Source of the DNA: Firmicutes bacterium UBA4845
GTDB taxonomy: Bacteria; Bacillota; Clostridia; Tissierellales; Sedimentibacteraceae
NCBI GenBank assembly: GCA_002399975.1
Contig: DHER01000038.1
Coordinates: forward strand, 1 to 33,223
Reading direction: 5' to 3'
DNA length: 33,223 bases
This document shows, one piece after another, positions 24,390 to 32,497 of the stretch. Made by a program: the position numbers and the translations under genes. Each line of letters begins with the position of its first letter. The first letter of the stretch is position 1. Below the pieces are notes generated by a model that saw only the letters and a program-made list of their open reading frames with translations, searched no databases and was not told where the DNA came from.

Positions 24390-25919
24390 ATGAACAAAGT
24401 TATTATTACAGGAAATACTCTAACACTAGAGGAAATTGCAGGTGTTTGCCGAAGATATGACATTGTTGAGATATCTGAATCCGCTAAAGATAAAATATTG
24501 AAATCAAGAAAAATAGTTGATGACTTTGTTAATAACGGTGATGTGGTATACGGAATAACAACAGGTTTCGGAAAGTTCAGTGATGTTACCATATCAAAGG
24601 ATGAATCTAAACTTCTTCAAAGAAATCTTATTGTTACTCATGCCGTAGGAGCTGGTAAGCCTTTTGATACCGAAGTTGTAAGAGGCATAATGTTATTGAG
24701 GATTAACAATCTTGCAAAAGGTTATTCGGGTGCAAGACTTGAAACTATACAGACAATGGTGGATATGCTTAATAAAAAGGTACACCCAATAGTTCCTCAA
24801 AAAGGATCTTTAGGATCAAGTGGAGACCTGGCTCCCCTTGCCCATGTTGTCCTGCCCATGATAGGGCTTGGAAAAGCCGAATACAATGGTAAAGATTTAT
24901 CCGGATCACAGGCAATGGAAAAAGCAGGCATACCTGTTATTGAGTTGACTTCCAAAGAAGGACTGGCATTGATAAATGGTACACAAGCTATGACATCTGT
25001 GGGAGCGATTGCCTTGTATGATGCTTTAAACCTGGTAAAAGCTGCTGATATTGCAGCCGCTCTCAGTTTTGAGGCTCACAATGGCGTTATTGACGCCCTT
25101 GATCACAAGGTTCATGATGTAAGGCCTCACAAAGGTCAGATTGATACGGCAAAAATACTTCTGCAGCTTCTGAAAGGCAGTGAGATGACAACAAGACAGG
25201 GTGAAATAAGAGTTCAGGATGCATATTCTCTGAGATGTGTACCTCAGGTTCATGGAGCCAGCAAAGATGCAATAAATTATGTTAAAGAGCAGGTTGAAAT
25301 AGAAATTAATTCTGTAACGGATAATCCGATTATTTTTCCTGAAACTTTAGAAGGTATATCCGGGGGAAACTTCCACGGGCAGCCTATGGCACTGAGTTTT
25401 GATTTTTTAGGAATAGCTCTTTCAGAGCTGGCAAATATTTCTGAGCGAAGAATTGAAAGGCTTGTTAATTCTTCGCTGAGCGGATTGCCTCCATTTTTGG
25501 TAGAGCACGGCGGATTGAATTCCGGTTTTATGATTGTACAATATTCTGCTGCATCTTTGGTATCTGAGAACAAGATTCTTGCTCATCCTGCTTCTGTTGA
25601 CAGTATACCGTCTTCTGCAAACCAAGAGGACCATGTATCAATGGGAACAACGGCTGCAAGAAAGGCAAGAGAAATAACGGAAAATGTAAGAAGAGTTCTG
25701 GCTATGGAAATTATGTGTGCGTGCCAAGGAATAGATTTAAAAGGCAATAAAGGACTTGGAGCGGGAACGTTCCCAGCATATAACCTTGTGCGGTCAAAGG
25801 TTCCCATGCTTAAAGAAGACAGGCCTCTGTATGAAGATATAAACAAATGCGAGAATATTATAATTAACGGCAAATTGATCAAGGCTGTCGAAGACTCTGC
25901 AGGTAAGATAATTTTTTAA
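24390..25919 (+). CDS. hutH: Histidine ammonia-lyase (MIO family)
   Basis: A 509-residue cytoplasmic lyase that removes ammonia from L-histidine to give urocanate. Family marks: VYGITTGFG, the MIO region GSLGSSGDLAPL, NGTQAMTS, QDAYSLRC, and NFHGQP with SSANQEDHVSMGT near the end. The MIO cofactor is normally formed from Ala-Ser-Gly; here it is Ser143-Ser144-Gly145 (TCA at 24816-24818), which can still cyclise and occurs in part of the family. The next gene, a DapF-fold racemase, and a transporter form a histidine cluster, while hutU, hutI and a formiminoglutamate enzyme are absent. A tyrosine lyase or aminomutase is possible in principle, but the context favours histidine. Confidence 0.93.
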   Translation: MNKVIITGNTLTLEEIAGVCRRYDIVEISESAKDKILKSRKIVDDFVNNGDVVYGITTGFGKFSDVTISKDESKLLQRNLIVTHAVGAGKPFDTEVVRGIMLLRINNLAKGYSGARLETIQTMVDMLNKKVHPIVPQKGSLGSSGDLAPLAHVVLPMIGLGKAEYNGKDLSGSQAMEKAGIPVIELTSKEGLALINGTQAMTSVGAIALYDALNLVKAADIAAALSFEAHNGVIDALDHKVHDVRPHKGQIDTAKILLQLLKGSEMTTRQGEIRVQDAYSLRCVPQVHGASKDAINYVKEQVEIEINSVTDNPIIFPETLEGISGGNFHGQPMALSFDFLGIALSELANISERRIERLVNSSLSGLPPFLVEHGGLNSGFMIVQYSAASLVSENKILAHPASVDSIPSSANQEDHVSMGTTAARKAREITENVRRVLAMEIMCACQGIDLKGNKGLGAGTFPAYNLVRSKVPMLKEDRPLYEDINKCENIIINGKLIKAVEDSAGKIIF

Positions 25920-25992
25920 AAATTTGTATTTTTGAGGAAACCTTGATTTTTTAAGGTGTTTCAGCAACAATTCTAAAAAATGAGGTATGCAT

Positions 25993-26790
25993 ATGAAAAA
26001 ATATGATGTGTTGATAGCTGATCCTGCAGGGAACATAACAGCCATAGTATTAAATAAGGATATTGAAAAATCAGATTACATATCAATTGCCGGAAAGCTT
26101 ATGAATATTAAGAAATACGGAATAGAACAGGTAGGTTTTGTGAGAGATCCTGAAATAGGTGGAGCTCCTCGCCTGGAAATGATGGGGGGAGAATTCTGCG
26201 GAAATGCCACAAGAAGTTTTGGTTTGTATGTTGCTGCAGATAAATACAAGGTGGGAGAACATGTGGTTAAGGTTGAAATAAGTGGAAGTTCTCATGCTTT
26301 GGAAGTTGAGACAAATATAGAAAGTGGATTTGCAAGGACATCTATGCCTATTCCTAAAAAAGTTGATAAAATTGATTTGAATTCTAAATTTAGTCTTACT
26401 GTCATTGTATTTGAAGGTATTGTCCACGTTATAGTTTTAAACGAAGAATCTAATTATGAATTATTCAAAAAGGTAAAACCTGCTGTAATGGACAAATATG
26501 ACCCTGAAGCTTTTGGACTTATATTTTTGGATGCGGCGGCACAGAAAGTAACTCCTATAGTACACGTAAAGAAAACAGGTAGTGTTGTTTATGAAAACAG
26601 CTGCGGTTCCGGAACGGTAGCTGCTGCAATATATCTGTCTGAAAACCTTATGAATGGAACATATACTTGTAACATATCTAATCCGGGAGGAATCATTGAA
26701 TCAGAAATTCATAAAAGTGAAGGAAAAGTTACAAAAGCATTTATAGGTGGGAAGGTGAAATTGTCTCAAATTAAGCATTTAATGATTTAG
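25993..26790 (+). CDS. DapF-fold amino-acid racemase, probable histidine racemase
   Basis: A 265-residue two-domain cofactor-independent racemase. The two catalytic cysteines of the diaminopimelate-epimerase fold are present: C69 in GGEFCGNATRS and C204 in NSCGSGTVAAA. The CGNATR wording, in place of the CGNGARC of true DapF, and the lack of lysine-pathway neighbours argue against DapF. Relatives in this fold include histidine racemases (Fusobacterium HisR, staphylococcal CntK), and its position between hutH and an amino-acid transporter supports D/L-histidine interconversion. The ATG at 25993 is preferred over 25987 because the latter touches the GAGG site. It follows hutH by 73 bases, probably in the same transcript. 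Confidence 0.82.
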   Translation: MKKYDVLIADPAGNITAIVLNKDIEKSDYISIAGKLMNIKKYGIEQVGFVRDPEIGGAPRLEMMGGEFCGNATRSFGLYVAADKYKVGEHVVKVEISGSSHALEVETNIESGFARTSMPIPKKVDKIDLNSKFSLTVIVFEGIVHVIVLNEESNYELFKKVKPAVMDKYDPEAFGLIFLDAAAQKVTPIVHVKKTGSVVYENSCGSGTVAAAIYLSENLMNGTYTCNISNPGGIIESEIHKSEGKVTKAFIGGKVKLSQIKHLMI

Positions 26791-26910
26791 TATTTAATAC
26801 ATAGTACACGTGTAAAAATATTTTTATGGATTTTAAATGATAAGGTAATTTTGAGATTAACGTAGATTTTTTGCGTTTTGAAAAAATTATAAAGGAATTA
26901 TTAGAAATTA

Positions 26911-26930
26911 ATAATTAAAAAAATAATTAT
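26911..26930 (+). repeat. Short inverted repeat beside the transporter ribosome site
   Basis: ATAATTA (26911-26917) and TAATTAT (26924-26930) flank six A just before GAGGAGGA (26932-26939). It could influence access to the ribosome site; it may also be chance in AT-rich DNA. Confidence 0.3.
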
Positions 26931-26947
26931 CGAGGAGGAAAATTTGA

Positions 26948-28261
26948 ATGATACTTTTTAATCCCGTAATAATTTCAGTAATAGTATTGTTAGTATTATG
27001 TTTATTAAAATTAGATGTTCTACTTTCATTGTTGGTGGCTGCAATGGTGGGCGGATTGTCTGCGGGTATGGGGATAGAAGAAACAGTAGTTACATTAGTT
27101 TCAGGCATGGGTGGAAGCTCCGAAACAGCATTAAGCTATATTCTTCTGGGTGTACTAGCTGTTGAGTTGGATTATACAGGTACTGCATCATTACTTTCCA
27201 GGAAAATAGGCTCAATGATAAAAGGTAATAAAACAGCATTAGTATTAATACTGGCATTAGTAGCATGTTTATCCCAGAACCTGATTCCTATTCATATAGC
27301 TTTCATACCTATTATGATACCTCCAATGTTGACTCTTATGAATAAGCTTAAGTTAGATAGAAGAGCTGTGGCGTGCTCTCTTTCTTTTGGACTTCAGGCA
27401 CCGTACGTATCTATACCTGTAGGGTTCGGATTAATGTATCATACTATACTTGCTAATAATATTTCAAAAAACGGACTTGAAGTCTATAATATGGAAATAT
27501 GGAAATACACTTGGCCAATAGGGGTAGCTATGTTTGTAGGACTGCTGATTGCCTTATTTATATTCAGAAAACCAAGAGAGTATGAAACTGATGAAAAGGT
27601 ACTTGCTGAATACGAGTCTGACAAGAATTCAAACACGAAATTAAACAGGACTCATGTTTTATCTCTTATAGCTGCTTTAAGTACGGTTGTTGTACAGGTT
27701 CAGACGGGATCAATGCCGTTAGGAGCATTGACGGGTGTGCTGCTTATGATTATTTTTAAAACCGTAAAATGGAAAGACGTTGAAGAGGTCGTAGGCAATG
27801 GCGTAAAAATGATGGGATATATAGCATTTATAATGCTTGTGGCGGAAGGATTCGGAAGTGTATTATCTTCATCCGGCTCTATCAATGAATTGGTTGAATT
27901 TGCCGTAAGTGTATCCAAGGGGAGTAAGCTTCTGGCATCAACTGCTATGATTATCACAGGGATGTTTATAGTTACTGGAATAGGTTCATCTTTCGGAACA
28001 GTTCCAATCTTGTCAGTATTGTATGTGCCGATTTGTGTGCAAATGGGATATTCTAAAGCTGCAACTGTAATTCTTATTGCAGCTGCAGCGGCAATAGGTG
28101 ATGCAGGTTCTCCGGTTTCTGATACAGCCCTTGGCCCTACAGCAGGATTGAATGCAGACGGACAGCATGATCATATCTGGGACACATGTGTGCCAACTTT
28201 TGCAAGCTTTAATATACCTATAGCACTTTGCGGTATAATAATGTCTGCTTTAGTGTTATGA
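26948..28261 (+). CDS. NhaC/YuiF-type amino-acid transporter, likely histidine
   Basis: A 437-residue membrane protein with about eleven hydrophobic segments. It fits the Na+/H+ antiporter-like family that includes YuiF and histidine permeases of Firmicutes: SQNLIPIHIAFIPIMIPPML and the C-terminal AAAAIGDAGSPVSDTALGPTAGLNADGQHDHIWDT block are typical. Members in hut clusters act in histidine uptake, and the neighbours hutH and racemase support this. The alternative is true sodium/proton exchange. ATG 26948 has GAGGAGGA. It starts 157 bases after the racemase gene, probably in the same operon or behind a weak internal promoter. Confidence 0.85.
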   Translation: MILFNPVIISVIVLLVLCLLKLDVLLSLLVAAMVGGLSAGMGIEETVVTLVSGMGGSSETALSYILLGVLAVELDYTGTASLLSRKIGSMIKGNKTALVLILALVACLSQNLIPIHIAFIPIMIPPMLTLMNKLKLDRRAVACSLSFGLQAPYVSIPVGFGLMYHTILANNISKNGLEVYNMEIWKYTWPIGVAMFVGLLIALFIFRKPREYETDEKVLAEYESDKNSNTKLNRTHVLSLIAALSTVVVQVQTGSMPLGALTGVLLMIIFKTVKWKDVEEVVGNGVKMMGYIAFIMLVAEGFGSVLSSSGSINELVEFAVSVSKGSKLLASTAMIITGMFIVTGIGSSFGTVPILSVLYVPICVQMGYSKAATVILIAAAAAIGDAGSPVSDTALGPTAGLNADGQHDHIWDTCVPTFASFNIPIALCGIIMSALVL

Positions 28262-28613
28262 AGAAAGTGTTAAAATTAAGATTAAAAGGGCTTCCATATT
28301 AATTTATTAGTGTGGCAGTTCCTTAATGTTGTAATTTTTTAAAAAAAAAAAATAAAAATCATTGACGATATTTTCGTAATATTATACAATTCATAGAAAG
28401 TTCTCGAAGGTGGTTTAAATGATGGAAAATAGTTTTATAACATAACGAAGTACTATTAAATAGCTTTTATTTTCTTCACAAAGCAGAACGCAAACAAGAA
28501 AGTATCAATTGTATTTGCTGTATGGTTATTCACCAAGGAGCACTTAAGAATAATAGCGGATATAAGCATAACAAGGGTATGTAAATATAAAAAACTCTAA
28601 AAAGGAGAAAAAA
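28262..28613 (+). promoter_or_regulatory. Promoter and 200-nt leader of the YfcC transporter gene
   Basis: TTGACG (28362-28367), 17-bp spacer, TACAAT (28385-28390) form a sigma-A promoter. The leader of about 215 nt has a short frame, ATGATGG... (28421-28447, 8 codons) after a GGTGG site, and no strong terminator hairpin. A poly-A run precedes the promoter. No riboswitch class was recognised. Confidence 0.6.
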
Positions 28614-30017
28614 ATGGAAAGTGTTAAGAAGAAAAAAAAGCTAGTAATGCCCAGTGCATTAGTGCTGTTGGTTTTTATTATCGTAGTGTCGGCAATTGCC
28701 ACTTACTTTGTACCGGCAGGTGTATTTAACAGAGTAATTGACTCCGAAGGAAGGGAAGTCGTTGATCCTACTTCATTTCATTATGTTGAGCAAAATCCGG
28801 TAGGCCTTTTTGAATTATTTTTATCAATTCCCATAGGAATTCAGGAATGTGGAAACATTATTTCTTTTTTGCTGATTATAGGCGGCGCATTTAGAATTAT
28901 GCAAAAAACAGGTGCTGTTGATGTGGGAATGGGGACCATGGTAAAAAAAATGTCCGGCAGAGAAACTTTAATAATTCCGGTAATTATGTTTATATTTTCT
29001 TTAGGAGGCGCTTTTTTGGCCAATGCGGAAGAAGTTTTGGCATTTATACCTTTAGTTGTTACTATATGTGTAGCTATGGGTTTTGATTCTATTACAGGTA
29101 CTGCAATGTTGCTGTTAGGTGCTGGTGCTGGTTTTTCAAGTGGTATAACAAATGCATTTACTGTAGGAGTTGCCCAGGGAATAGCCGGACTACCTTTGTT
29201 TTCAGGCATTGAATTAAGATTTGTTGTCTATGCAGTATTAACACTTGTGACTATTGCGTATGTATATTCATACGCAAAGAAAATTAAGAAAAACCCTAAA
29301 TTGAGCAGTATGTATGAAGAAGATAGAAATATGGCTATTAACATAAATTTGAACAATTTACCGGAATTTACGACAAGACATAAATTAGTGCTGTTGTCAT
29401 TTGCTGCAAGTGTTGTAGCTATAGTATTTGGAGTTATAAAATTTAATTTCTATATAGATGAATTATCCGGAGTTTTTTTAATACTTTCACTTGTTGCCGG
29501 GATTTTAGGAGGCTTGAAAGCCGAAGAAATAGCGGATGAATTTATAAAGGGCGCAGGAGATCTTTTATATGCCGGAATAATAATTGGTTTTTCTAGAGCG
29601 ACTACTATAGTTTTAACAAACGCCAATATAATGGATACTATAATTAATGCTATGGCAGGGGTACTGGATGGATTGCCTTCAATTGTAAGTGCAGTCGGTA
29701 TGTTTGTAGTTCAGAGCTTGTTCAATATTCTTGTGCCGTCAGGTTCAGGCAGTGCCGCTGTTACAATGCCTATAATGGCTCCGCTGGGAGATATGATAGG
29801 TGTTACGAGGCAAACAACTGTATTGGCATATCAGTTTGGGGATGCATTTATGAACGTGATATCACCAACTACAGGATTTTTCATGGCAGCTTTGGCAATG
29901 AATAAAATAAGCTGGAATAAATGGGTTAAATGGTTTTTACCTCTCTTTGTAGTTTGGTGTTTGATAGCCGCAGTATTTTTGATAATAGCTGTACAAATAG
30001 GATATGGTCCGTTTTAA
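28614..30017 (+). CDS. YfcC-family transporter
   Basis: A 467-residue membrane protein with about a dozen hydrophobic segments, of the YfcC/DcuC-like family (basic amino-acid or C4-dicarboxylate type carriers). Start region KKKKLVMPSALVLLVFIIVVSAIATYFVPAGVF, the FLANAEEVLAFIPLV segment, the LVPSGSGSAAVTMPIMAPL block and the SPTTGFFMAALAMN ending are family features. Substrates cannot be read off sequence; as a neighbour of the histidine cluster it may export a product or import a peptide or amino acid. It has its own promoter, so it may not be part of the hut transcript. GGAG precedes ATG 28614. Confidence 0.87.
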   Translation: MESVKKKKKLVMPSALVLLVFIIVVSAIATYFVPAGVFNRVIDSEGREVVDPTSFHYVEQNPVGLFELFLSIPIGIQECGNIISFLLIIGGAFRIMQKTGAVDVGMGTMVKKMSGRETLIIPVIMFIFSLGGAFLANAEEVLAFIPLVVTICVAMGFDSITGTAMLLLGAGAGFSSGITNAFTVGVAQGIAGLPLFSGIELRFVVYAVLTLVTIAYVYSYAKKIKKNPKLSSMYEEDRNMAININLNNLPEFTTRHKLVLLSFAASVVAIVFGVIKFNFYIDELSGVFLILSLVAGILGGLKAEEIADEFIKGAGDLLYAGIIIGFSRATTIVLTNANIMDTIINAMAGVLDGLPSIVSAVGMFVVQSLFNILVPSGSGSAAVTMPIMAPLGDMIGVTRQTTVLAYQFGDAFMNVISPTTGFFMAALAMNKISWNKWVKWFLPLFVVWCLIAAVFLIIAVQIGYGPF

Positions 30018-30104
30018 TTCTGACAAATGCGTATATGATAAGTAAAATGCCCTGAACCTTACATTGTAATCGTGAGTTTGAAACTATAAAAAATTTAAAA
30101 TGAC

Positions 30105-30133
30105 TTGTATAAGCAAAAACATAGTGCTATAAT
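30105..30133 (+). promoter_or_regulatory. Promoter of rpsF-ssb-rpsR
   Basis: TTGTAT (30105-30110), 17-bp spacer, TATAAT (30128-30133). It places the start near 30139, so that the transcript begins with the leader hairpin. Confidence 0.6.
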
Positions 30134-30145
30134 ATAAATGCTATC

Positions 30146-30174
30146 CTTGCTCCCGGAAAGACCAGGAGCCAAAG
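30146..30174 (+). promoter_or_regulatory. S6:S18-type autoregulatory leader hairpin
   Basis: GCTCC (30149-30153) pairs with GGAGC (30165-30169), extended by CTT/AAG with one bulge; the loop contains CCGGAAAGACC with the CCG expected of the S6:S18-binding leader found before rpsF in many bacteria. The S6:S18 dimer would bind and repress its own message. The match is by structure and position, not by an alignment. Confidence 0.55.
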
Positions 30175-30194
30175 TCCAAAAGGAGGTGACTCAG

Positions 30195-30485
30195 GTGAAA
30201 AAATACGAAGGCGCTTTTATATTAGTATCAAATTTGGAAGAAGACGTAAGAAATGCGGAAATCGAAAAAGTTAAAAACATAATAACCGAAAGAAAAGGTA
30301 CCGTAGAAAAAGTCAACGAGTGGGGTCAGAGAAGACTTGCTTATGAAATCGACAAAAAAAGAGAAGGCTATTATGTGTTTATCGACTTTACTGCAGGCAA
30401 AGATGCTGTTGATGAAATAAACAGAATTTGTAAAATCAGCGATAACTTTATAAGACACATGATTGTTGTTGATGAATCCAAATAA
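30195..30485 (+). CDS. rpsF: Ribosomal protein S6
   Basis: A 96-residue 30S subunit protein: KKYEGAFILVSNLEE, the RGTVEKVNEWGQRRLAYEIDKKREGYYVFI core and NFIRHMIV. The start is the GTG at 30195, after AAGGAGGTGA (30180-30189); the ATG at 30138 would run through the leader hairpin and ribosome site. First gene of rpsF-ssb-rpsR. Confidence 0.97.
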   Translation: MKKYEGAFILVSNLEEDVRNAEIEKVKNIITERKGTVEKVNEWGQRRLAYEIDKKREGYYVFIDFTAGKDAVDEINRICKISDNFIRHMIVVDESK

Positions 30486-30505
30486 ATAAATAAAGAGGAA
30501 AAGAT

Positions 30506-30964
30506 ATGAATAGTGTTGTATTGATAGGAAGACTAGCCAGAGATCCGGAGCTGAGATTTATACCGACAACAGGTATGGCGGTTGCAAAATTTACTTTAGC
30601 GGTAGATAGAGAAATGTCACGAGAAAAGAAACAAGAAGCGGCATCTCAAGGAAAGCAGACAGCAGATTTTATTGGTATAACTGTATTTGGAAAGCATGCT
30701 GAAAATTGTGCCAATTACCTGTCAAAGGGAAGAGAGTGTGCAGTTCATGGCAGAATTTCAACAGGTAGTTATACTACACAGACAGGTGAAAAAAGATATA
30801 CAACAGATATTATAGCAGATAGAGTGGAATTTATAGGTGGAAGAGGGCAGTCATCGCCTCAGAAGGAAAGACCGGTTCAGCCAGATAGCAGCTTTTTCGG
30901 AGATTCAACTGATGAAGAAAATGACATTTTCCAGCCGGTAGATGACGAAGATATTCCATTTTGA
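30506..30964 (+). CDS. ssb: Single-stranded DNA-binding protein
   Basis: A 152-residue SSB: an OB fold (residues 1-105, MNSVVLIGRLARDPELRF at the start and the aromatic ssDNA contacts in it), a flexible Gln/Ser/Pro linker, and the acidic tail ending DEDIPF, which docks partner proteins. Sits between rpsF and rpsR as in most Firmicutes, 20 bases after rpsF. Confidence 0.97.
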   Translation: MNSVVLIGRLARDPELRFIPTTGMAVAKFTLAVDREMSREKKQEAASQGKQTADFIGITVFGKHAENCANYLSKGRECAVHGRISTGSYTTQTGEKRYTTDIIADRVEFIGGRGQSSPQKERPVQPDSSFFGDSTDEENDIFQPVDDEDIPF

Positions 30965-30994
30965 TATTAGGAAATTCAGAAAGGAGGAGACTAA

Positions 30995-31279
30995 GTGAGT
31001 TCAAGACAATCAACTGATAAAGGCAATAGAAATGACAGAACGAATCAAAATAGAACGAACCAGAGAAGAAGGCCTCGAAAAAAGGTATGCCAGTTTTGTC
31101 AGGAAAAGACAACATATATAGATTATAAAGATCTTGGAAAATTAAAAAAGTACACAACTGAAAGAGGCAAAATATTGCCGAGAAGAATTACCGGTGCGTG
31201 TGCCAAGCATCAGAGAATGGTGACAAGAGCTATTAAAAAAGCAAGATCAATAGCGTTGCTGCCATATGTAGCAGAATAG
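30995..31279 (+). CDS. rpsR: Ribosomal protein S18
   Basis: A 94-residue S18. The core VCQFCQEKTTYIDYKDLGKL, ITGACAKHQR and AIKKARSIALLPY are typical; C32, C35 and the CAKH cysteine and histidine make the zinc-binding (C+) form. A charged Arg/Asn-rich head of about 27 residues precedes it. The start is GTG 30995 after AAAGGAGGAG. Confidence 0.97.
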   Translation: MSSRQSTDKGNRNDRTNQNRTNQRRRPRKKVCQFCQEKTTYIDYKDLGKLKKYTTERGKILPRRITGACAKHQRMVTRAIKKARSIALLPYVAE

Positions 31280-31291
31280 TATCATATAGTT

Positions 31292-31361
31292 AAATTATTA
31301 ATTATTAATTATTAATTATTAATTATTTATTATTTATTATTTATTATTTATTATTTATTAA
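31292..31361. repeat. Heptamer tandem array after rpsR
   Basis: Ten tandem 7-base units: AAATTAT, four TAATTAT (31299-31326), four TTATTAT (31327-31354), then TTATTAA. The second half differs from the first by one base. It is A/T only and lies 13 bases after the rpsR stop, ahead of the terminator. Confidence 0.95.
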
Positions 31362-31420
31362 TGTTAAAAAAGGTTTAAAAAGTTAATTATGCGTGAAACC
31401 TTATAAATTTAAAACTAATT

Positions 31421-31462
31421 ACGGCTGTAAGTGTAAAGAATATTTATAGCCGTTTTGTTTTT
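31421..31462. terminator. Terminator of the rpsF operon, shared with the convergent HesB gene
   Basis: ACGGCTGTAA (31421-31430) pairs with TTATAGCCGT (31444-31453), one G-U, followed by TTTGTTTTTT. It lies just past the minus-strand HesB-like stop (31468). Confidence 0.85.
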
Positions 31463-31467
31463 TAATT

Positions 31468-31809
31468 TTAACCTTTTAACCCTTTGTTCCCGCATCTTTT
31501 GCAGCATTTTCTACATCCTAATGAAGACTGGACTACAGGTTTCAGTCCCACACCTTGATTGTTATTTTCTTTGTTGGATACAATTATAAAACCGCCAAAT
31601 TGTTTGTTTAATGATTTGTCAACAATAAACGTAATTTCATTGATTTTCTCAACATCGTCTCCGGTAGTTGCTGTGCCTGGCGATACCCCGAAAATCGGAC
31701 CTCTGCAGGTATAATTATCAATACCGATTCTGATATTGCAGTATTCAACATTTGATTCAGTTAAAATTTTTTTAAATTCTTTATATGCTTCATCATCTAT
31801 AAATATCAT
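31468..31809 (-). CDS. HesB-like protein (Fe-S assembly related)
   Basis: A 113-residue protein of the HesB/IscA fold. C35 in NYTCRGPIFGVSPG occupies the conserved HesB cysteine position, which in some clostridial relatives is selenocysteine; here the codon is TGC, so Cys. The extra C-terminus GCRKCCKRCGNKG has four cysteines in C-x2-CC-x2-C. The usual C-terminal CGCG pair of IscA is replaced by this cluster. Likely role in iron-sulfur handling or redox, inferred from family. Start ATG 31809 has AAAGGA. Single gene, convergent with the ribosomal operon. Confidence 0.82.
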   Translation of the reverse strand: MIFIDDEAYKEFKKILTESNVEYCNIRIGIDNYTCRGPIFGVSPGTATTGDDVEKINEITFIVDKSLNKQFGGFIIVSNKENNNQGVGLKPVVQSSLGCRKCCKRCGNKGLKG

Positions 31810-32092
31810 TACATAATCCTTTCAGACAGGGCTATTTAAATATTTAAATGCAAATATATAATATCATAGAAAATAAATAAAATAAAGCTTCAATTACTAA
31901 TACATTTAATAATAAAACATTATCTTTTATCTGGTTATTTTGTAAAATAATAGGGAAAAAATTTTTATGTACAAATATATTTTTGTATGCTACTATTATA
32001 TAAATTCAATTTGTATGCCGTGCAAATTGAGTTTTACGAGTGATAGCATATAATTAAAAAATATCCTAAAGCTATTTTCAACGTTTTTAAAT
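31810..32092. other. Intergenic stretch with an inverted repeat
   Basis: No gene seen. AAATTCAATTTG (32002-32013) and CAAATTGAGTTT (32023-32034) form a 12-bp inverted repeat with one mismatch around 9 bases. It could be an operator or a remnant terminator. The rest is very AT-rich. Confidence 0.5.
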
Positions 32093-32124
32093 AAAAAAGG
32101 CACCAACCTATAGCGGTCAGTGTC
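32093..32124 (-). terminator. Terminator of spoIIID
   Basis: On the minus strand, GACACTGACC pairs with GGTTGGTGCC (two G-U pairs, one mismatch), followed by six T. Confidence 0.75.
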
Positions 32125-32141
32125 TCTCATCGATTGGTTAA

Positions 32142-32417
32142 TTACATATTACTGGCTTTTTCGCGATCATGTGCTTCTTTATATTTTAAGCGAGTAGCTT
32201 TACCTCCTCTAATGTGTCTTTCAGACTTGTTTTTTAGCAAAACTTTTTTAACTTCGTTTGCAGCTGGAGGGTTCAATTTGGGAAGACGTTCTGTAACATC
32301 TTTATGGACCGTGCTTTTGCTGACGCCGAATTTTTTAGCCGTCTGCCTTACAGTAGATTGAGTACTTATAATGTATTCCGCAATTTCCATGGCTCTTCGT
32401 TCTATGTAATCTTTCAT
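32142..32417 (-). CDS. spoIIID: Sporulation transcription regulator SpoIIID
   Basis: A 91-residue DNA-binding protein that controls mother-cell genes during sporulation. The helix-turn-helix STVRQTAKKFGVSKSTVHKD (residues about 20-39) and the basic C-terminal stretch with HIRGGKATRLKYK are diagnostic. ATG 32417 has AAAGGGGG. It lies 80 bases after the spoIIQ-like stop on the same strand; the gap may hold a mother-cell promoter but I could not fit a confident sigma-E site. Confidence 0.97.
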   Translation of the reverse strand: MKDYIERRAMEIAEYIISTQSTVRQTAKKFGVSKSTVHKDVTERLPKLNPPAANEVKKVLLKNKSERHIRGGKATRLKYKEAHDREKASNM

Positions 32418-32497
32418 GATTAACCCCCTTTGGAATTATACCGTCTTATCTACATTTTTATGCATTTCTTTGTCCTATTAGAACCTTATTTTGTATA

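Noticed and set aside
25993..26790. True diaminopimelate epimerase (DapF)
   Set aside because: The CGNGARC motif is replaced by CGNATRS and no lysine-pathway gene is nearby; the cluster concerns histidine.
30138..30194. Upstream ATG as start of rpsF
   Set aside because: It would translate the leader hairpin and ribosome site; GTG 30195 has the perfect AAGGAGGTGA.
31292..31361. Possible CRISPR array
   Set aside because: The units are 7 bases with no spacers and no cas genes nearby; it is a simple tandem repeat.
31702..31710. Selenocysteine codon in the HesB-like protein
   Set aside because: The codon at the conserved position reads TGC, not TGA.
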